Assembly: GCF_000234665.1 (NCBI RefSeq)
Contig: NC_018328.1
Coordinates: forward strand, 558,001 to 622,000
Reading direction: 5' to 3'
Length of the DNA: 64,000 nucleotides
Origin: Leishmania mexicana MHOM/GT/2001/U1103
Taxonomy: Eukaryota; Euglenozoa; Kinetoplastea; Trypanosomatida; Trypanosomatidae
The translations under genes were made by a program, and so were the position numbers. This document shows positions 22,530 to 32,882 of the stretch, piece by piece; positions within the stretch are counted from its first letter, which is position 1, and every line of letters begins with the position of its first letter. The notes under the pieces are model-generated. The model worked only from the letters and a program-made list of their open reading frames with translations, had not been told where the DNA came from and ran no database searches.

Positions 22530-23030
22530 ATGATCAAGGCAGTTCTCATCATCAACACGGCAGGCAAGATCCGGTTGCTTAGCTTCTACGAGAAGACCAT
22601 CTCCCTCGCGCAGCAGCAGGAACTGGTGCGCAGCATCCATCGCGCCATCGCCCGCCGCGGCGATGAGCTTTGCAACTTTGTGGACAACTTCAAGGAGTGG
22701 CCCACTCCCGACACCCGCGTCATCTACCGCCGCTACGCAACCTTGTGCTTTGTGTTCGTGACGGACTCATCCGAATCGCAGCTGGCCATTCTCGATCTTA
22801 TTCAGGTCTTCGTCGAGACCCTCGACCGCACGTTTGAAAACGTGTGCGAGCTGGACCTCATCTTCCACTCGGAGAAGGTGCAGTACGCGCTGATGGAGAT
22901 GGTCATGGGTGGCATGGTGCTGGAGATGTCTCGTGACGAAATCATCCGCAGCTTGGGAGAGATGAACCGGCTCAGCGCAAATACGGCGGCAGAGAACAGC
23001 ACGTCTCGAACCCTGTCTGGGTACCACTGA
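22530..23030 (+). CDS. AP3S: AP-3 adaptor complex sigma subunit
   Basis: Encodes 166 residues, the size of a small (sigma) adaptin. The ATG at 22530 gives MIKAVLIINTAGKIRLLSFY, the typical longin-like N-terminus. The core IYRRYATLCFVFVTDSSESQLAILDLIQVFVETLD and FENVCELDLIFHSEKV are highly conserved, and the following MVMGGMVLEMS is diagnostic of AP-3 sigma rather than AP-1/AP-2. Sigma subunits hold together the adaptin core and help bind acidic dileucine sorting signals. AP-3 sorts cargo from endosome or Golgi to lysosome-related organelles; in Leishmania AP-3 is associated with acidocalcisome biogenesis, which is established knowledge for the complex and only inferred for this protein. Confidence 0.96.
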   Translation: MIKAVLIINTAGKIRLLSFYEKTISLAQQQELVRSIHRAIARRGDELCNFVDNFKEWPTPDTRVIYRRYATLCFVFVTDSSESQLAILDLIQVFVETLDRTFENVCELDLIFHSEKVQYALMEMVMGGMVLEMSRDEIIRSLGEMNRLSANTAAENSTSRTLSGYH

Positions 23031-23063
23031 CGCCGTCCTTGTAGCATCCTAAGGCATCACCTG

Positions 23064-23094
<31 letters not shown>

Positions 23095-23734
23095 TACACG
23101 CACACACAGCTGAGATTCTCCGCGCGCTGTCGGAGCACAGGGACGCGTGCGGGCCTACACACTCACGCCCGCCCTCCTTCCTACCGTCCCCTTTCACAGC
23201 TGCTCTATTGATCGGCAGTGGCGTAGTTGCGTGAGCCTTGGGGAACTTTTAAATCCGTGCCCTTACCGAGTTGTGTTCCATCCCTTCCCTTGTCGTTCCC
23301 TGTGCGCGTGTGTGTTGTCTTCACCTGCACAAGGAGGGAAAGGCGGCAGAGGGCGGGGCGCGGGGTGTGTGGGTGGACTGACCCACGCGGCGACAATCAC
23401 GAGGATGTCGATGTCGACGTTGCTTTATCCTCTGAGGTGTCTGCACTTGTACAAGCTGGCACACGCGCGGGCAAGAGCGCCACATCCTCGTGCGATGGCC
23501 AAGGCGGGGAGTCTCTCGCCCATTACTTGCGTGCTAACACATTTTTCCTCTTGTTTTCTCCTTTTGTGTCGCCCTCGTGCGGCTCCACGCGCGCACACAC
23601 ACACATGTACATATATGTATATATATATATATGCATATATACAGATACATATATATATATATATAAGCACTTTGGTTCGCGTTCATCAACAGATACATTT
23701 GACAGGGCGTTCTCGCTGCAACGCGGGGGACGGC
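23031..23734. other. intergenic spacer / UTRs
   Basis: No gene seen. Holds a (CA)n tract (23072-23094) and a long TA/CA tract (23608-23665), then an acceptor candidate TTCATCAACAG (AG 23691-23692) for the next gene. Confidence 0.6.
23608..23665. repeat. (TA)n-rich tract
   Basis: Alternating TA/TG-CA tract of about 58 bases, partly self-complementary, about 70 bases before the start codon at 23735. Confidence 0.85.
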
Positions 23735-26602
23735 ATGTACGTGAGACAGCAGCATGCGCAGGAGGAAGAAGCGTTAAGCGTGCATCTTCTGGATGACGCG
23801 AACCAGCTTGCCCAGCTGGGACAGTACCTTCCGGCGCACATCTTCGGCATAGTTCTGCCTCTCGTGGGCGATGAGATTGCAAGCGGTGCGGCGGAGCTGA
23901 ACGCGCAGGCGGAAGGTACGCGCCAGCTTCTCCTGCAATCGGCGGTGCTGCGGCGGTCGACCGTGTTGGCGCCACTGTTGAAGCAGCAGCTTGTCACGCG
24001 GGCCATCCAGCTTCAACGACGCCGCGCACAGCTGGTGCAGCAGCTCCAGCGCCAGATTCGACACTGGCGCTCGGCCCCACCAGGAGCCGGCGCGGCTTCG
24101 GCTTCCAGGGGCGATGGGCCCTACCGACGCGGTGGCACACTGAGTGGGTCAACAGCGCCGACCCCTGCGCACACTGGCGAGGGGGCACTGCGCGAGACGT
24201 GGGCCACGCTGCGGGAGGCGTTTCGCTTTGAGGAGGGCAAGGCACACCTCGTGCAGGCCCCACTGTGCCCGTCCGCTGCCGCGTTACGCGCGCTTCTGGC
24301 CGAGGTGGTGGCGGGGGGCCAGAGCGGGCTGCACCGACGTGTTGTGGAGCAGGTGGCCGGTGCAAGCCCGCATCACGGCCAGAGCCCCACCACAGCCTCC
24401 CCCTCCACCGGAGCTCTCGGGAGCTGTACCAAGGGCGACCGTGATGCGGACGTGGGCGGCAGCGGCGGCAGTGCCGAGGACGCAATTGAAGCTGCGCTGC
24501 AGCTCCTCCTCCGCTACACAAGGCAGACACGGACGGGGGAACCGCGGGCCGATCGCACTGCAGCACGTGGAAGAGCGCCGCGGTCTGGGGCATCGTTGCC
24601 AACGCCTGCTTCATCGGGGCCTCTCGCCAGAGCCACCGCCTTCCACGCCTCTGAGGTCGATGGCCGCCTACAAGCAGCAGATCTGACCGGCGTGTGTAAC
24701 GTGGACGTGTGCTCGGACGACGCGGAGGAGGACGTCTTTGAGAGCAGTCCAATTCGCCAGCATCAGAGCGCCGCCACAAGCGCTGGTGCAGCACCAGCTA
24801 GCGGTGCCGCTTCTCGGACAGCACAAACGACCTCTGCCGCAGGGGCGACACCTGAGCAAGCTTCCATGTGGCTCCGCGTCCCTGGCATTCTACCCCTCGG
24901 CCAGTACTGCGCGGAGCTACCGTGGGTAGCCGACCTCGCCGACCAGCGGTACACCGAAGCACGGGAGCACAAGAAGCACGGCAACGGCGGCGCTGGTGAG
25001 GTGGGCTACATCAGTCGCCATGTGCAGCCAGGGGAACAGGACAGCGGCGAGGGTGTGGAAGGTAGGGAGGCGCGCTACGAAGCTGGCTACATCGCCCCCA
25101 CACCTGCCGCCCTGCAGATGATGCCACCACTTGGCTACCTATTTGCCCCTGCGTTGGTAGGCGGCTCTGTTGGTAGCGCCTGCAGCAGCGGCGAGTCCGT
25201 CGTTGGGCGTGCCATGCGCCATGCCGCTGGTGGTGCTGCAGGTGCCCCGCGCGCGGCGCCTACCGACTTCCACACAGACCGCGAAGGGGCCTCCTCTGCA
25301 CCAGAGGAGGAGCGCTCGTGGCTGGCGCGTGTAGTGGTCAAGTGCGTCTCCGCTGCCGTAGATGCGGCATGGCAGGGTGTGGAGGAGACTGTGGTGGCGC
25401 CTTTCTGCGCTCAGCGGCGCCGTGGCTTCTCATCCGGGGTGCTCCCGGCTAAGGTTACGCTTGCTGCTGCAGATGCGGGTGCTTCGGCAAGGGGCGGAGA
25501 GGGTACAGACGAGGAGGAGGAGGAGGTGATAACGCAGTTCATGGAGGTACTGCGCGTGCGCTACGCTGTGGAGCTGGCGGCTCAGGTCTTGGCGGCACGC
25601 CACGCTACGGAGCTGCTGCTGGACAGCGAAGACAGCGTGATCTTTGCCGAAAGGCGCCTCGTCTCACTCGTGGTTGGCGGCGGTGATTTTGCAGCCGCGG
25701 CGTGCAGCGAGAGCCGTGCCACGGCGGCGGCTCAGCGAGCGTCACCGTCTCCAGCGCCGGTGCTCACCTGCACGGTTCTCAGCCTTCCAGGGGTGAAGGA
25801 AATCTTCTACGTGATGGCGTACTGCACGGGGGCCGCTCTGCTGTGTGACGTGGCCGCCGTAACAGCGGCTTCCGGCTACGATGTCGGCGGCCGACGGGGA
25901 GGTGCAGGTGCGCGGCAGCGACAAGAGTACCTGATGGTGGATGTGGACGCAGAGGAGAACGAGGAGGGAGATCAGCAGGAGGAAGGGCGCCTGGTGGAAC
26001 ACGACAAGCGCATGACTGATGGCCCTCGACGCGCCCCCTCTCCCTTCACTGCACAGCGTGCAGACCTTGCCAACGAAGAGGATCCTGTTGCCCGGCGGCA
26101 AGCGTCTCTGCAGGCGTGGGCTACGCTCTTCGAGGCCGAGTACCTGAGAGGTTGCCACAACACTGCCGCCTTCGCGGATGCCCCTTGGTCTGCCGGTCCG
26201 GCGTCGGTGTATTCGTCTTGGTCGCTGGCCCCTTACTACCGTCTGTGGCTGTACATGTGGGAGTACGTGCTGACTGTGGAAGCACCTGCACCCTCATTGC
26301 CCAATCCTCTGCCCAGCGGCGGCGCTGGTCTCGCTCAGCTTCCCGTTGCATTGCGCACGGCGCGGCGCTGGATAGAAACGGTGATCCACGCGTCTGTGAT
26401 GCATGGCTGCGCCGAGGCGGGGCTGCTGGTGAGCAGTGCCACGCCGGCGAACCTCGCATATGAACCCACGGCGTGGCTGCAGGCGCACCTATCCGCGGAG
26501 CAGACGGAGCGACTCATCAAGGTGACAATGGTGCAAGCGCGTCACGCGCTCTTGCAGGTGTCCGGGGCTGGTGGAGGGGCAGGGGCAGCCCCATCGCACT
26601 GA
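23735..26602 (+). CDS. hypothetical protein, 955 residues
   Basis: I do not recognise this protein. ATG 23735 is the first start after the TA tract and acceptor; the frame upstream translates repeats. The N-terminal 120 residues are strongly helical and Gln/Leu-rich (LLQSAVLRRSTVLAPLLKQQLVTRAIQLQRRRAQLVQQ), suggesting a coiled coil. Two low-complexity Ala/Gly/Ser regions separate short conserved-looking blocks: WLRVPGILPLGQYCAELPWVADL in the middle, an aromatic-rich segment YYRLWLYMWEYVLTVEAP near residue 840, and a helical C-terminus (WLQAHLSAEQTERLIKVTMVQ). No signal peptide, catalytic motif or transmembrane helix is obvious. Codon use is like its neighbours and the frame is unbroken over 2.9 kb, so it is a real gene of unknown role. 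Confidence 0.85.
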   Translation: MYVRQQHAQEEEALSVHLLDDANQLAQLGQYLPAHIFGIVLPLVGDEIASGAAELNAQAEGTRQLLLQSAVLRRSTVLAPLLKQQLVTRAIQLQRRRAQLVQQLQRQIRHWRSAPPGAGAASASRGDGPYRRGGTLSGSTAPTPAHTGEGALRETWATLREAFRFEEGKAHLVQAPLCPSAAALRALLAEVVAGGQSGLHRRVVEQVAGASPHHGQSPTTASPSTGALGSCTKGDRDADVGGSGGSAEDAIEAALQLLLRYTRQTRTGEPRADRTAARGRAPRSGASLPTPASSGPLARATAFHASEVDGRLQAADLTGVCNVDVCSDDAEEDVFESSPIRQHQSAATSAGAAPASGAASRTAQTTSAAGATPEQASMWLRVPGILPLGQYCAELPWVADLADQRYTEAREHKKHGNGGAGEVGYISRHVQPGEQDSGEGVEGREARYEAGYIAPTPAALQMMPPLGYLFAPALVGGSVGSACSSGESVVGRAMRHAAGGAAGAPRAAPTDFHTDREGASSAPEEERSWLARVVVKCVSAAVDAAWQGVEETVVAPFCAQRRRGFSSGVLPAKVTLAAADAGASARGGEGTDEEEEEVITQFMEVLRVRYAVELAAQVLAARHATELLLDSEDSVIFAERRLVSLVVGGGDFAAAACSESRATAAAQRASPSPAPVLTCTVLSLPGVKEIFYVMAYCTGAALLCDVAAVTAASGYDVGGRRGGAGARQRQEYLMVDVDAEENEEGDQQEEGRLVEHDKRMTDGPRRAPSPFTAQRADLANEEDPVARRQASLQAWATLFEAEYLRGCHNTAAFADAPWSAGPASVYSSWSLAPYYRLWLYMWEYVLTVEAPAPSLPNPLPSGGAGLAQLPVALRTARRWIETVIHASVMHGCAEAGLLVSSATPANLAYEPTAWLQAHLSAEQTERLIKVTMVQARHALLQVSGAGGGAGAAPSH

Positions 26603-27344
26603 TGCTCTCCTGTGTTTGGGCTCGTGGTAGTTGCAGCGCACTTTCACTTGGTGAGCAGTGCCACACTTTGTGTGCTGCGCGAACGCGGACACATGGGCAG
26701 ATGCTGGCTGCTGTTTTGCGTTGATATGTCTTGTTAAATTTCTCTCTGACGCGGCATCGCTGTTCCGCTCCGGGGAGTCCGTGCGCAGGTGCTCCGAACA
26801 GTGTACGGCAGACGTGAAGGACATCTCTGGGACCGGTAAGACACGATGGCTGAGGCGAAAGGCGGAGGCGCGCGTCGAACGAAACAGAGCCCGAATCAAG
26901 GTAAGCGGGAGGCAGCATGGCACGAATGGGGCGGCAGCACCGTCGCTGCACTCAGCGAGCGTTTATGTTTTTCTATGTTTTTTTTTTCTTGGCACCTACG
27001 AGCGGGTACGGGAAGGCGGGGCAGCTGCGCAGAAGCCCTCCGACAGACGCGTAGAGCCACGGCGCCTCTACAGCGGACGTCTCTCCCCCTTCTCCCACTA
27101 ATTGCCAAAGTACCCCCCCTCCCTCCACCTCATCTTTCTTTCTCCCGTTGCTCTATCCTTCGCCGCTTAGCACTCCTCGCTGGACTCATCAAACCCATTT
27201 CTCCGCCCCTGCCCCCTACCCTACACACGCCCACGCACGCGCACACGCACAGCGGTCGCAGGTTACGTCCCCCCACCCCCACCCACCCACCCACCCACAC
27301 GTACACACACACGCACGCTCCGGCTGCTGTTGCGAGCGGCGAAA
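26603..27344. other. intergenic spacer / UTRs
   Basis: No gene seen. A frame opening at ATG 26846 runs into proline/histidine-rich repeat translation and was rejected. The distal half is C/T-rich and carries the acceptor for the LRR gene. Confidence 0.6.
27125..27170 (+). promoter_or_regulatory. polypyrimidine tract and candidate spliced-leader acceptor (LRR gene)
   Basis: Nearly pure T/C run ending CGCCGCTTAG with the AG at 27169-27170, about 175 bases before the start codon at 27345. Strong acceptor by composition. Confidence 0.5.
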
Positions 27345-29147
27345 ATGACCACCATGGCTCGCGTGGATGAGACGCTGGCGCGTTTCAAAGGCAAGTCGCC
27401 GCGGGACAGCTACAAGCAAGTCTGCGGCGAGCTCAACGTGCACATGCAGCGCGAGATCTATGCGGCACTGCCGGAGAAGCCGATGGCGTGGCACCACATC
27501 TACACGCTGGACTTGGAGACGTCTCTGTTGGGCACCAAAGGTTGCATGGCGATGCTGCCTCTCATCACCGTCAGCACCTCGATGCGCAAGCTTAGTCTGC
27601 GCTCGTGTGGCTTGTCGGACGAGTTTGTGATTCAGCTGTGTGCCGTCCTGCAGAGCCACCCGTCCATACGGTCGGTGGATATCAGCGACAACGAGCTCGT
27701 TACGGTGTACAGTGCGCCGCACATCATCAGTGTCATGCGCGCCAACTCGAACATGGTGTTCTTCGACGTGTACAACACGCACGTCGGCTCTAACGTGGGT
27801 GACATCATCGCTATACTTGGCCAGCGCAACTTGGACAATGTCCTGCACTACTTCGAGGACCGCTATTTCCGCATGAAGAACCTCTTCAACTACATGGACG
27901 CGGACGGAACGGGCTGGGTGGTTCTCAAGTCTCTCGCCCTAAACTGCCCATACCCGGTGCTGCAGGAGCAGTTCGTCGAGCGTATTGCCGCTAAGCAGCC
28001 CCGCAAGCGTTCCGACAACACCATCAGTATCAACACGTTTTTGCAGCTGGTCTACATGAACTACAAGACCGAGGCGGAGATCGGGTCGTATTGTAATGAG
28101 ACGATCGACGTGCCCTACGTGTTCATGGTGGCGAACTGGAAGCAGTTGCTGCACGCCGTGGAGCGGTACAACGCGCGCGCCGCTGGCATGGAGGATGGCC
28201 AGGACCCGCACACTCCTGTGCAACTCCCCGACAACCTCCACCGCTGGCGTCTGCGAGACTACATCATAACGCCTGACGACGCAGACGCTATGGTGGAGGG
28301 TGCGGTGCAGCTGATGGAGCACTCATCGGCGATGGAGGAAGGGGAACCGGAACTTAACGAGTCGGGCGAGCGCGCTGAGCTGGCTGCCGAGGGGGACAGC
28401 GACAAGCAGACGGAGGAGAACGCGCCGGAGGTGGCCTCACTCCTGATCCCCATCACCATCCTTCTCCGGGCCGCCAAGTCAGTCCTCGTTTTTCCTCCCT
28501 CCGCCGCCAAGCCCTCGTACAACTTCTACACCGACCGCGACGCCGCTTACGTGCCGGATATCCTGCGTAACGGGTCGCGTCTCTTCAGTGTCAGTCGCCT
28601 CTCCTGCCTCTTCAGCGGTGGTGCCTCCACCACCGGCAACAGCATAAGCTCGGCCGACGTCGTGCAGGACTCCAGCGACCAGCCGCACACCTTCTCGCTG
28701 CCCCCGTCAATGGTGAAGATGGTGGTGGACTTCTTCAACAAAGAGCACAGAAAAATACCCACGAAGAAGCAGTCCGTAGTCCCTGACAGTCCCCGAACTC
28801 GCCGCGACAAAGCCATGGAGAAGGCAGCGATCCCTGTGCCGACGTTCCTTAGCGCCGAGTTCGTCAGCGACCTGGAGCGGGTGTGTCCTCGCCTCCTCGC
28901 TGACTACTACGCTCGCCACGCAGTGCTGATCGACGATGGCACCATCACGCTGCAGGAAATGGTGAACGTGCTGGACGAGATGTACGCGCAGTGCCGCATC
29001 GACCGTCTCATTTCGCTGGCGGACATCAAGGCCATGCCAGACCCGATGACGGATAAGTCCCTGGTGAGGTTCGTGACCGCCCACTTCGCGGACCGCGACG
29101 AGGACATCTCCTTCTTGGAGCCGTTCAATGACGTGGTAGCGTACTGA
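27345..29147 (+). CDS. leucine-rich-repeat / EF-hand-like protein
   Basis: Encodes 600 residues from ATG 27345; a second ATG nine bases on (ACCATGG) is an equally good start. Residues about 60-150 hold LRR units of the ribonuclease-inhibitor type (LITVSTSMRKLSLRSCGLSD, LQSHPSIRSVDISDNEL, MRANSNMVFFDVYNTHV). An EF-hand-like loop follows near residue 188 (MDADGTGWVVLKSL), lacking the usual last acidic ligand, and a second weak one near residue 530 (DDGTITLQEM). Such LRR plus EF-hand-like proteins are common in flagellates and often belong to the axoneme or cytoskeleton, but nothing here proves a location. No membrane segment. The protein is well conserved in style, rich in structured sequence, and unbroken. 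Confidence 0.87.
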   Translation: MTTMARVDETLARFKGKSPRDSYKQVCGELNVHMQREIYAALPEKPMAWHHIYTLDLETSLLGTKGCMAMLPLITVSTSMRKLSLRSCGLSDEFVIQLCAVLQSHPSIRSVDISDNELVTVYSAPHIISVMRANSNMVFFDVYNTHVGSNVGDIIAILGQRNLDNVLHYFEDRYFRMKNLFNYMDADGTGWVVLKSLALNCPYPVLQEQFVERIAAKQPRKRSDNTISINTFLQLVYMNYKTEAEIGSYCNETIDVPYVFMVANWKQLLHAVERYNARAAGMEDGQDPHTPVQLPDNLHRWRLRDYIITPDDADAMVEGAVQLMEHSSAMEEGEPELNESGERAELAAEGDSDKQTEENAPEVASLLIPITILLRAAKSVLVFPPSAAKPSYNFYTDRDAAYVPDILRNGSRLFSVSRLSCLFSGGASTTGNSISSADVVQDSSDQPHTFSLPPSMVKMVVDFFNKEHRKIPTKKQSVVPDSPRTRRDKAMEKAAIPVPTFLSAEFVSDLERVCPRLLADYYARHAVLIDDGTITLQEMVNVLDEMYAQCRIDRLISLADIKAMPDPMTDKSLVRFVTAHFADRDEDISFLEPFNDVVAY

Positions 29148-32100
29148 GAGCATGCAAGAGGTACTCATGCGCGCGCAGGCACACAGACTAAGATCTACGA
29201 CGCGCGCCTCTACGCATCCTACCGCAGCTCAGCGGATGTCGTCGTGTGTGTCCGCAGAAGCGGAGATGTGTGTAGTGGCTGCCACACCGTCGTTCGTCTA
29301 TTACTCTATCTTCTCGTTTCTTTTCTCACCTTCTCTTTCGCCTCCCCTCCCCCCTCCCTCCTCCCATCATCTGGGGAGAGTAATGTATCATGCACGCGGC
29401 ACGCAAGTAGCACTTTGCTCTACGTTATGTCTTTGTACATCTCTCTCTCTCTCTATATGTATGTATGTCAGTGGCTACCCACCCCTTCTTCACCTCTCAT
29501 CGACCATTGCCAGCACGAAATGTATACGCAGAGGCTCACCACCTCCGCCTCGCTCCGTGTCTCTCCACTGTTTCGTCTTTCCTTTTCGTTTTCTCCTTTA
29601 CTTGGTGCCTGCCTGTCCCGTGCGTGCCTGCGTGCGTATGTGTGTGTGCCTCAGCACCTGCATACATGCGCGCGTTTGAGAGCCGATGGCGATGATGTAT
29701 AGCTACCCGCCCACACTGCACCTCTTATAGGCTTCAGTGCCTGCCTATGCCATCAGGGCAATCCTTCTCTCCTTTTCTTTTTTATCGCTTGTGCCTGTCT
29801 GCCTGTCTGTCTACTCTCTCTCTGTGCGCGCGTGCGATGCGTTGGTGCGTCGACGTATTGCGAGAGAGCGAGTGAGGGCGAGAGCGCAGGTGGAGTGGGA
29901 CGAGCTGGATGATGTACATGGCGGCGCTGCGGACAGGGATGGGGAAGGAGGTGCAGCAGCTCGCAAACTTTACTTCCTGTGGTCTTTCCCCCCTTTTCTT
30001 TCGTGTCCGGCGCGTGCACCGCCGCCTCTTTCTCTGTTACGCCCCCTCCTCTATTTCGCGTCTCACCGTCTCCCCTCTCATCTCCCCAGACTCTCGACGT
30101 GCTGTGTTCGATTTCCTTCGGCGTGCCGTTCTGGCACTCGACGCACGCACATACAAGCAGTTATGTACTATACTGGCGCTCACAATTTTTACTTTCGCGT
30201 TGTTCCCGCGGAGGCGCCACAGCGTTCACTTTCACGAGTGCAGCTGTCGAACGCCGAGGCCTCTTTTCTCTGCCCTTTTTGGCCTTCTAGCGACTCCGAC
30301 GGTGCTTCAACCCTCCCCCCTGCCCCCCCCCCCCCACACACACGCCCCTCCGAGAGGCACACCTCCGCTGCCAGAGTTGCCGGACAAGCAGCAGAAGGAA
30401 GAATAACAGCGGTAGCGGGAGGGGGGGGGAGTACACGGCAACGTCGTAGTGCCTGTCGCTTCTCTGAGTCAACCGCGATGTTCTGCATGTAAAGTCTTTC
30501 TTTTCTTGCGCGTCTGCACGCGTGTGTCTGTGTCGGGCCCAGCCCGAGTCATCATACATTCCGAAAGCGCAACAGGCACAAGCGAAACTGCAGTCCACAG
30601 ACGAGACACATGCAGGCATTCGTGATGTGCGGGTGTGGCCCATATTTATTGCCTTTCTCGCCCCCCTCCTCCTCCTCCCACTCCCGCAGCACCCGCGCAT
30701 GTTTGAGTGGCGTGTCCGTGTTGTCGTGGTTTGTGGCTGTGACATTGCGGGGCGCTGAGACGGCGCCAGCGGGGCCCAAACGGCATGCAGAGGAAAGGGG
30801 ATACCGTTGTTTCTCTCTCTTCCCCTTGGCCTGTGGTGGACAGCGTGCTTGCATATGTGAAGGAGCGGTCTGGGGTGGCAACGCTGGCGAAGTGGGAAGT
30901 GGGGGGTGGGGGAGGTGTCGATGGCATCTCAGCATGCACTTTTCCAAGGGAAGGTGTCTTCTACCTCCTCCCTATGGTGTAGACGTGTGTCCGCGCGGGT
31001 GTCTCTGAAACACTTCATGAATTCAACTAGCGAAGCATCGCCTGCCTTCCTATTTTGCTCTCCGCCCCTCCTCCGACTTTCTCACGCCTTTTTCTGCCTC
31101 TGCTGTGCCCTGGGTATGCGCGCTGTCTTACGCCATATGCTCCTCCGGGCACACATCATTACGAACAACGCCATCCACCGCCTCTTCTTCTTCCTCTGCG
31201 TCCCTCTCTAACGCACACGCGAAAAAAAAAACAAAAATGCATCACACATACACACACGCTCTCTCTCTCGGTGCAGAAGTATAAAAAGGAAAGAAACCAT
31301 TATTCGCCACTCCCCTCCCCCCTCCCCCCCTCCACCCTCCCCCCTCCTACTGCCCTGCCCTGCGCGCGCCATCCCCCCCCCCCTTTGTCCTCCACATACA
31401 CACAAAGACCCACGCGCAGGTCTCCAGAAAGCTTCTGCCTTCCTCTCTCTCAAAACACCCCACCCACACATACCCACCCACCCACAGCAGCAGCAGCAGC
31501 AACCAACCAGCCAACCAAACACCCCGACTCACCCCCCACACACACAAAAAAAAAACGAAGCCTTCGCCTCTATTCTCTCACTCTTTCTCTTCTGATTTGT
31601 TGTTGTGCTTTTTGTCTTAGTTCCGTGTTAAAGCGCGCACTAACACACAATCTCTACCCGCGCCGTCTCCCCCCCACTCCACCCACCAGATCTCTCCGTA
31701 CGCAAAGCACCCGCGCCCGCAATCCCCTTCTGTGCCTCTGTGTTCGCCGCTCCACTTTCACCTTACAGCCCGCGCCACTTCTCCATCACCACCTCGTCCC
31801 CACCCCTCCCCGCTCCCTTTCACACGACTGCGACCGGTGTTGTAACACAGCAGGCGGCACACACACGGAGGCAGTGCATCATTCTCCCTTCTCTCTGACG
31901 TTGTCTCGCAAGCCCCTCTCCCTCCCTCCGCCTTCCACTTTGGCATCGTCTCTCCGCTTGCCTTTTGTCTTTCGCTCGATTTATTCACGGCCACCCCCCT
32001 TCACTGTCTCAGCTACTTGACCCACCTACCCCTCAGCTCAGCTTGAATCGCAGCTCATTGCCGGTACCCACTTCGCCGAGAGACGCTTCTGTGCGCTGAA

Positions 32101-32852
32101 AAGAAAAAAAAACATAGACGAGGAAACGCCCAATCGAGGTCACGTGAAAGCAAAGGTCTACGCATACACCGTACACGCTGCATCGCATACACCAGAAAAA
32201 AAAGGTGCCCACAACGTGGGAGGTACTGCTTTCTCCCTTAGAATCGCCGCATAAGACAAAGGCCAGCGACGCGGGTAGGTACCTCGTCTAATCAGCTCGT
32301 CTTTTTATTACGCACGTGCGGGGACGCTTCCTGGTGTTTTTTTTTTACGCTCCGACTGCGCTGGTTTCACTTTTATTTTTAGTTTTGTGTGTGTGTGTGT
32401 GTGTGTGTGCGTGTGTGCGTGTGCGTGCGTGTGTCGTTGCTGTCTCTCCCTACATCCGTGCGTATCCGTGTGTACTATCCGACGGTCTCGAGTTCCTCAC
32501 TTGACTGCATCTCTTTTCTGTTTACTTTTTTTTTTCTCGTTGTTGTTCTCTCTTACTTTGCTGCGAAAGCCTTTCAGCTCTACACGTCAGCTCTCCACCG
32601 CCAGCACCCTCCCGCCCTCGCTCTCTCGCCGTTTCCTTGCCTGAAGGCCAGCTGGCATGTGCGTGCATGTTTAGGTGCATACCACCACCACACCCTTTTT
32701 TTTGCGTAAGTGTGCTTCTTCCGTGAAGATCGATCTCGCTCCGTGAGGGCTTCATTTTCTTTTACTTTTGGCTTTCAACCACTTCTCTCTTATCTCACAC
32801 CACCCACACCCACCGCAACACCCCACATCCACATTCACAGCCGCCATAATCG

Positions 32853-32882
32853 TCCCCCTCCCCCTCCCCCTCCCCCTCCCCC
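32853..32882. repeat. C-rich CCCCCT tandem array
   Basis: About four to five units of a CCCCCT hexamer in a row, followed by CAT triplets. The complementary strand has repeated G5 runs able to form a quadruplex. Confidence 0.8.

Noticed and set aside
23147..23734. Upstream extension of the 955-residue ORF
   Set aside because: Repeat translation (YIYIYAYI) upstream of an acceptor candidate; the ATGs in it are in UTR-like sequence.
29737..30492. 251-codon + frame
   Set aside because: One short stretch looks protein-like, but the rest is pyrimidine-tract translation without a domain.
31055..32020. 321-codon + frame
   Set aside because: Pro/Ser/Leu/His-Thr low complexity from pyrimidine and CA tracts; several overlapping frames are equally open.
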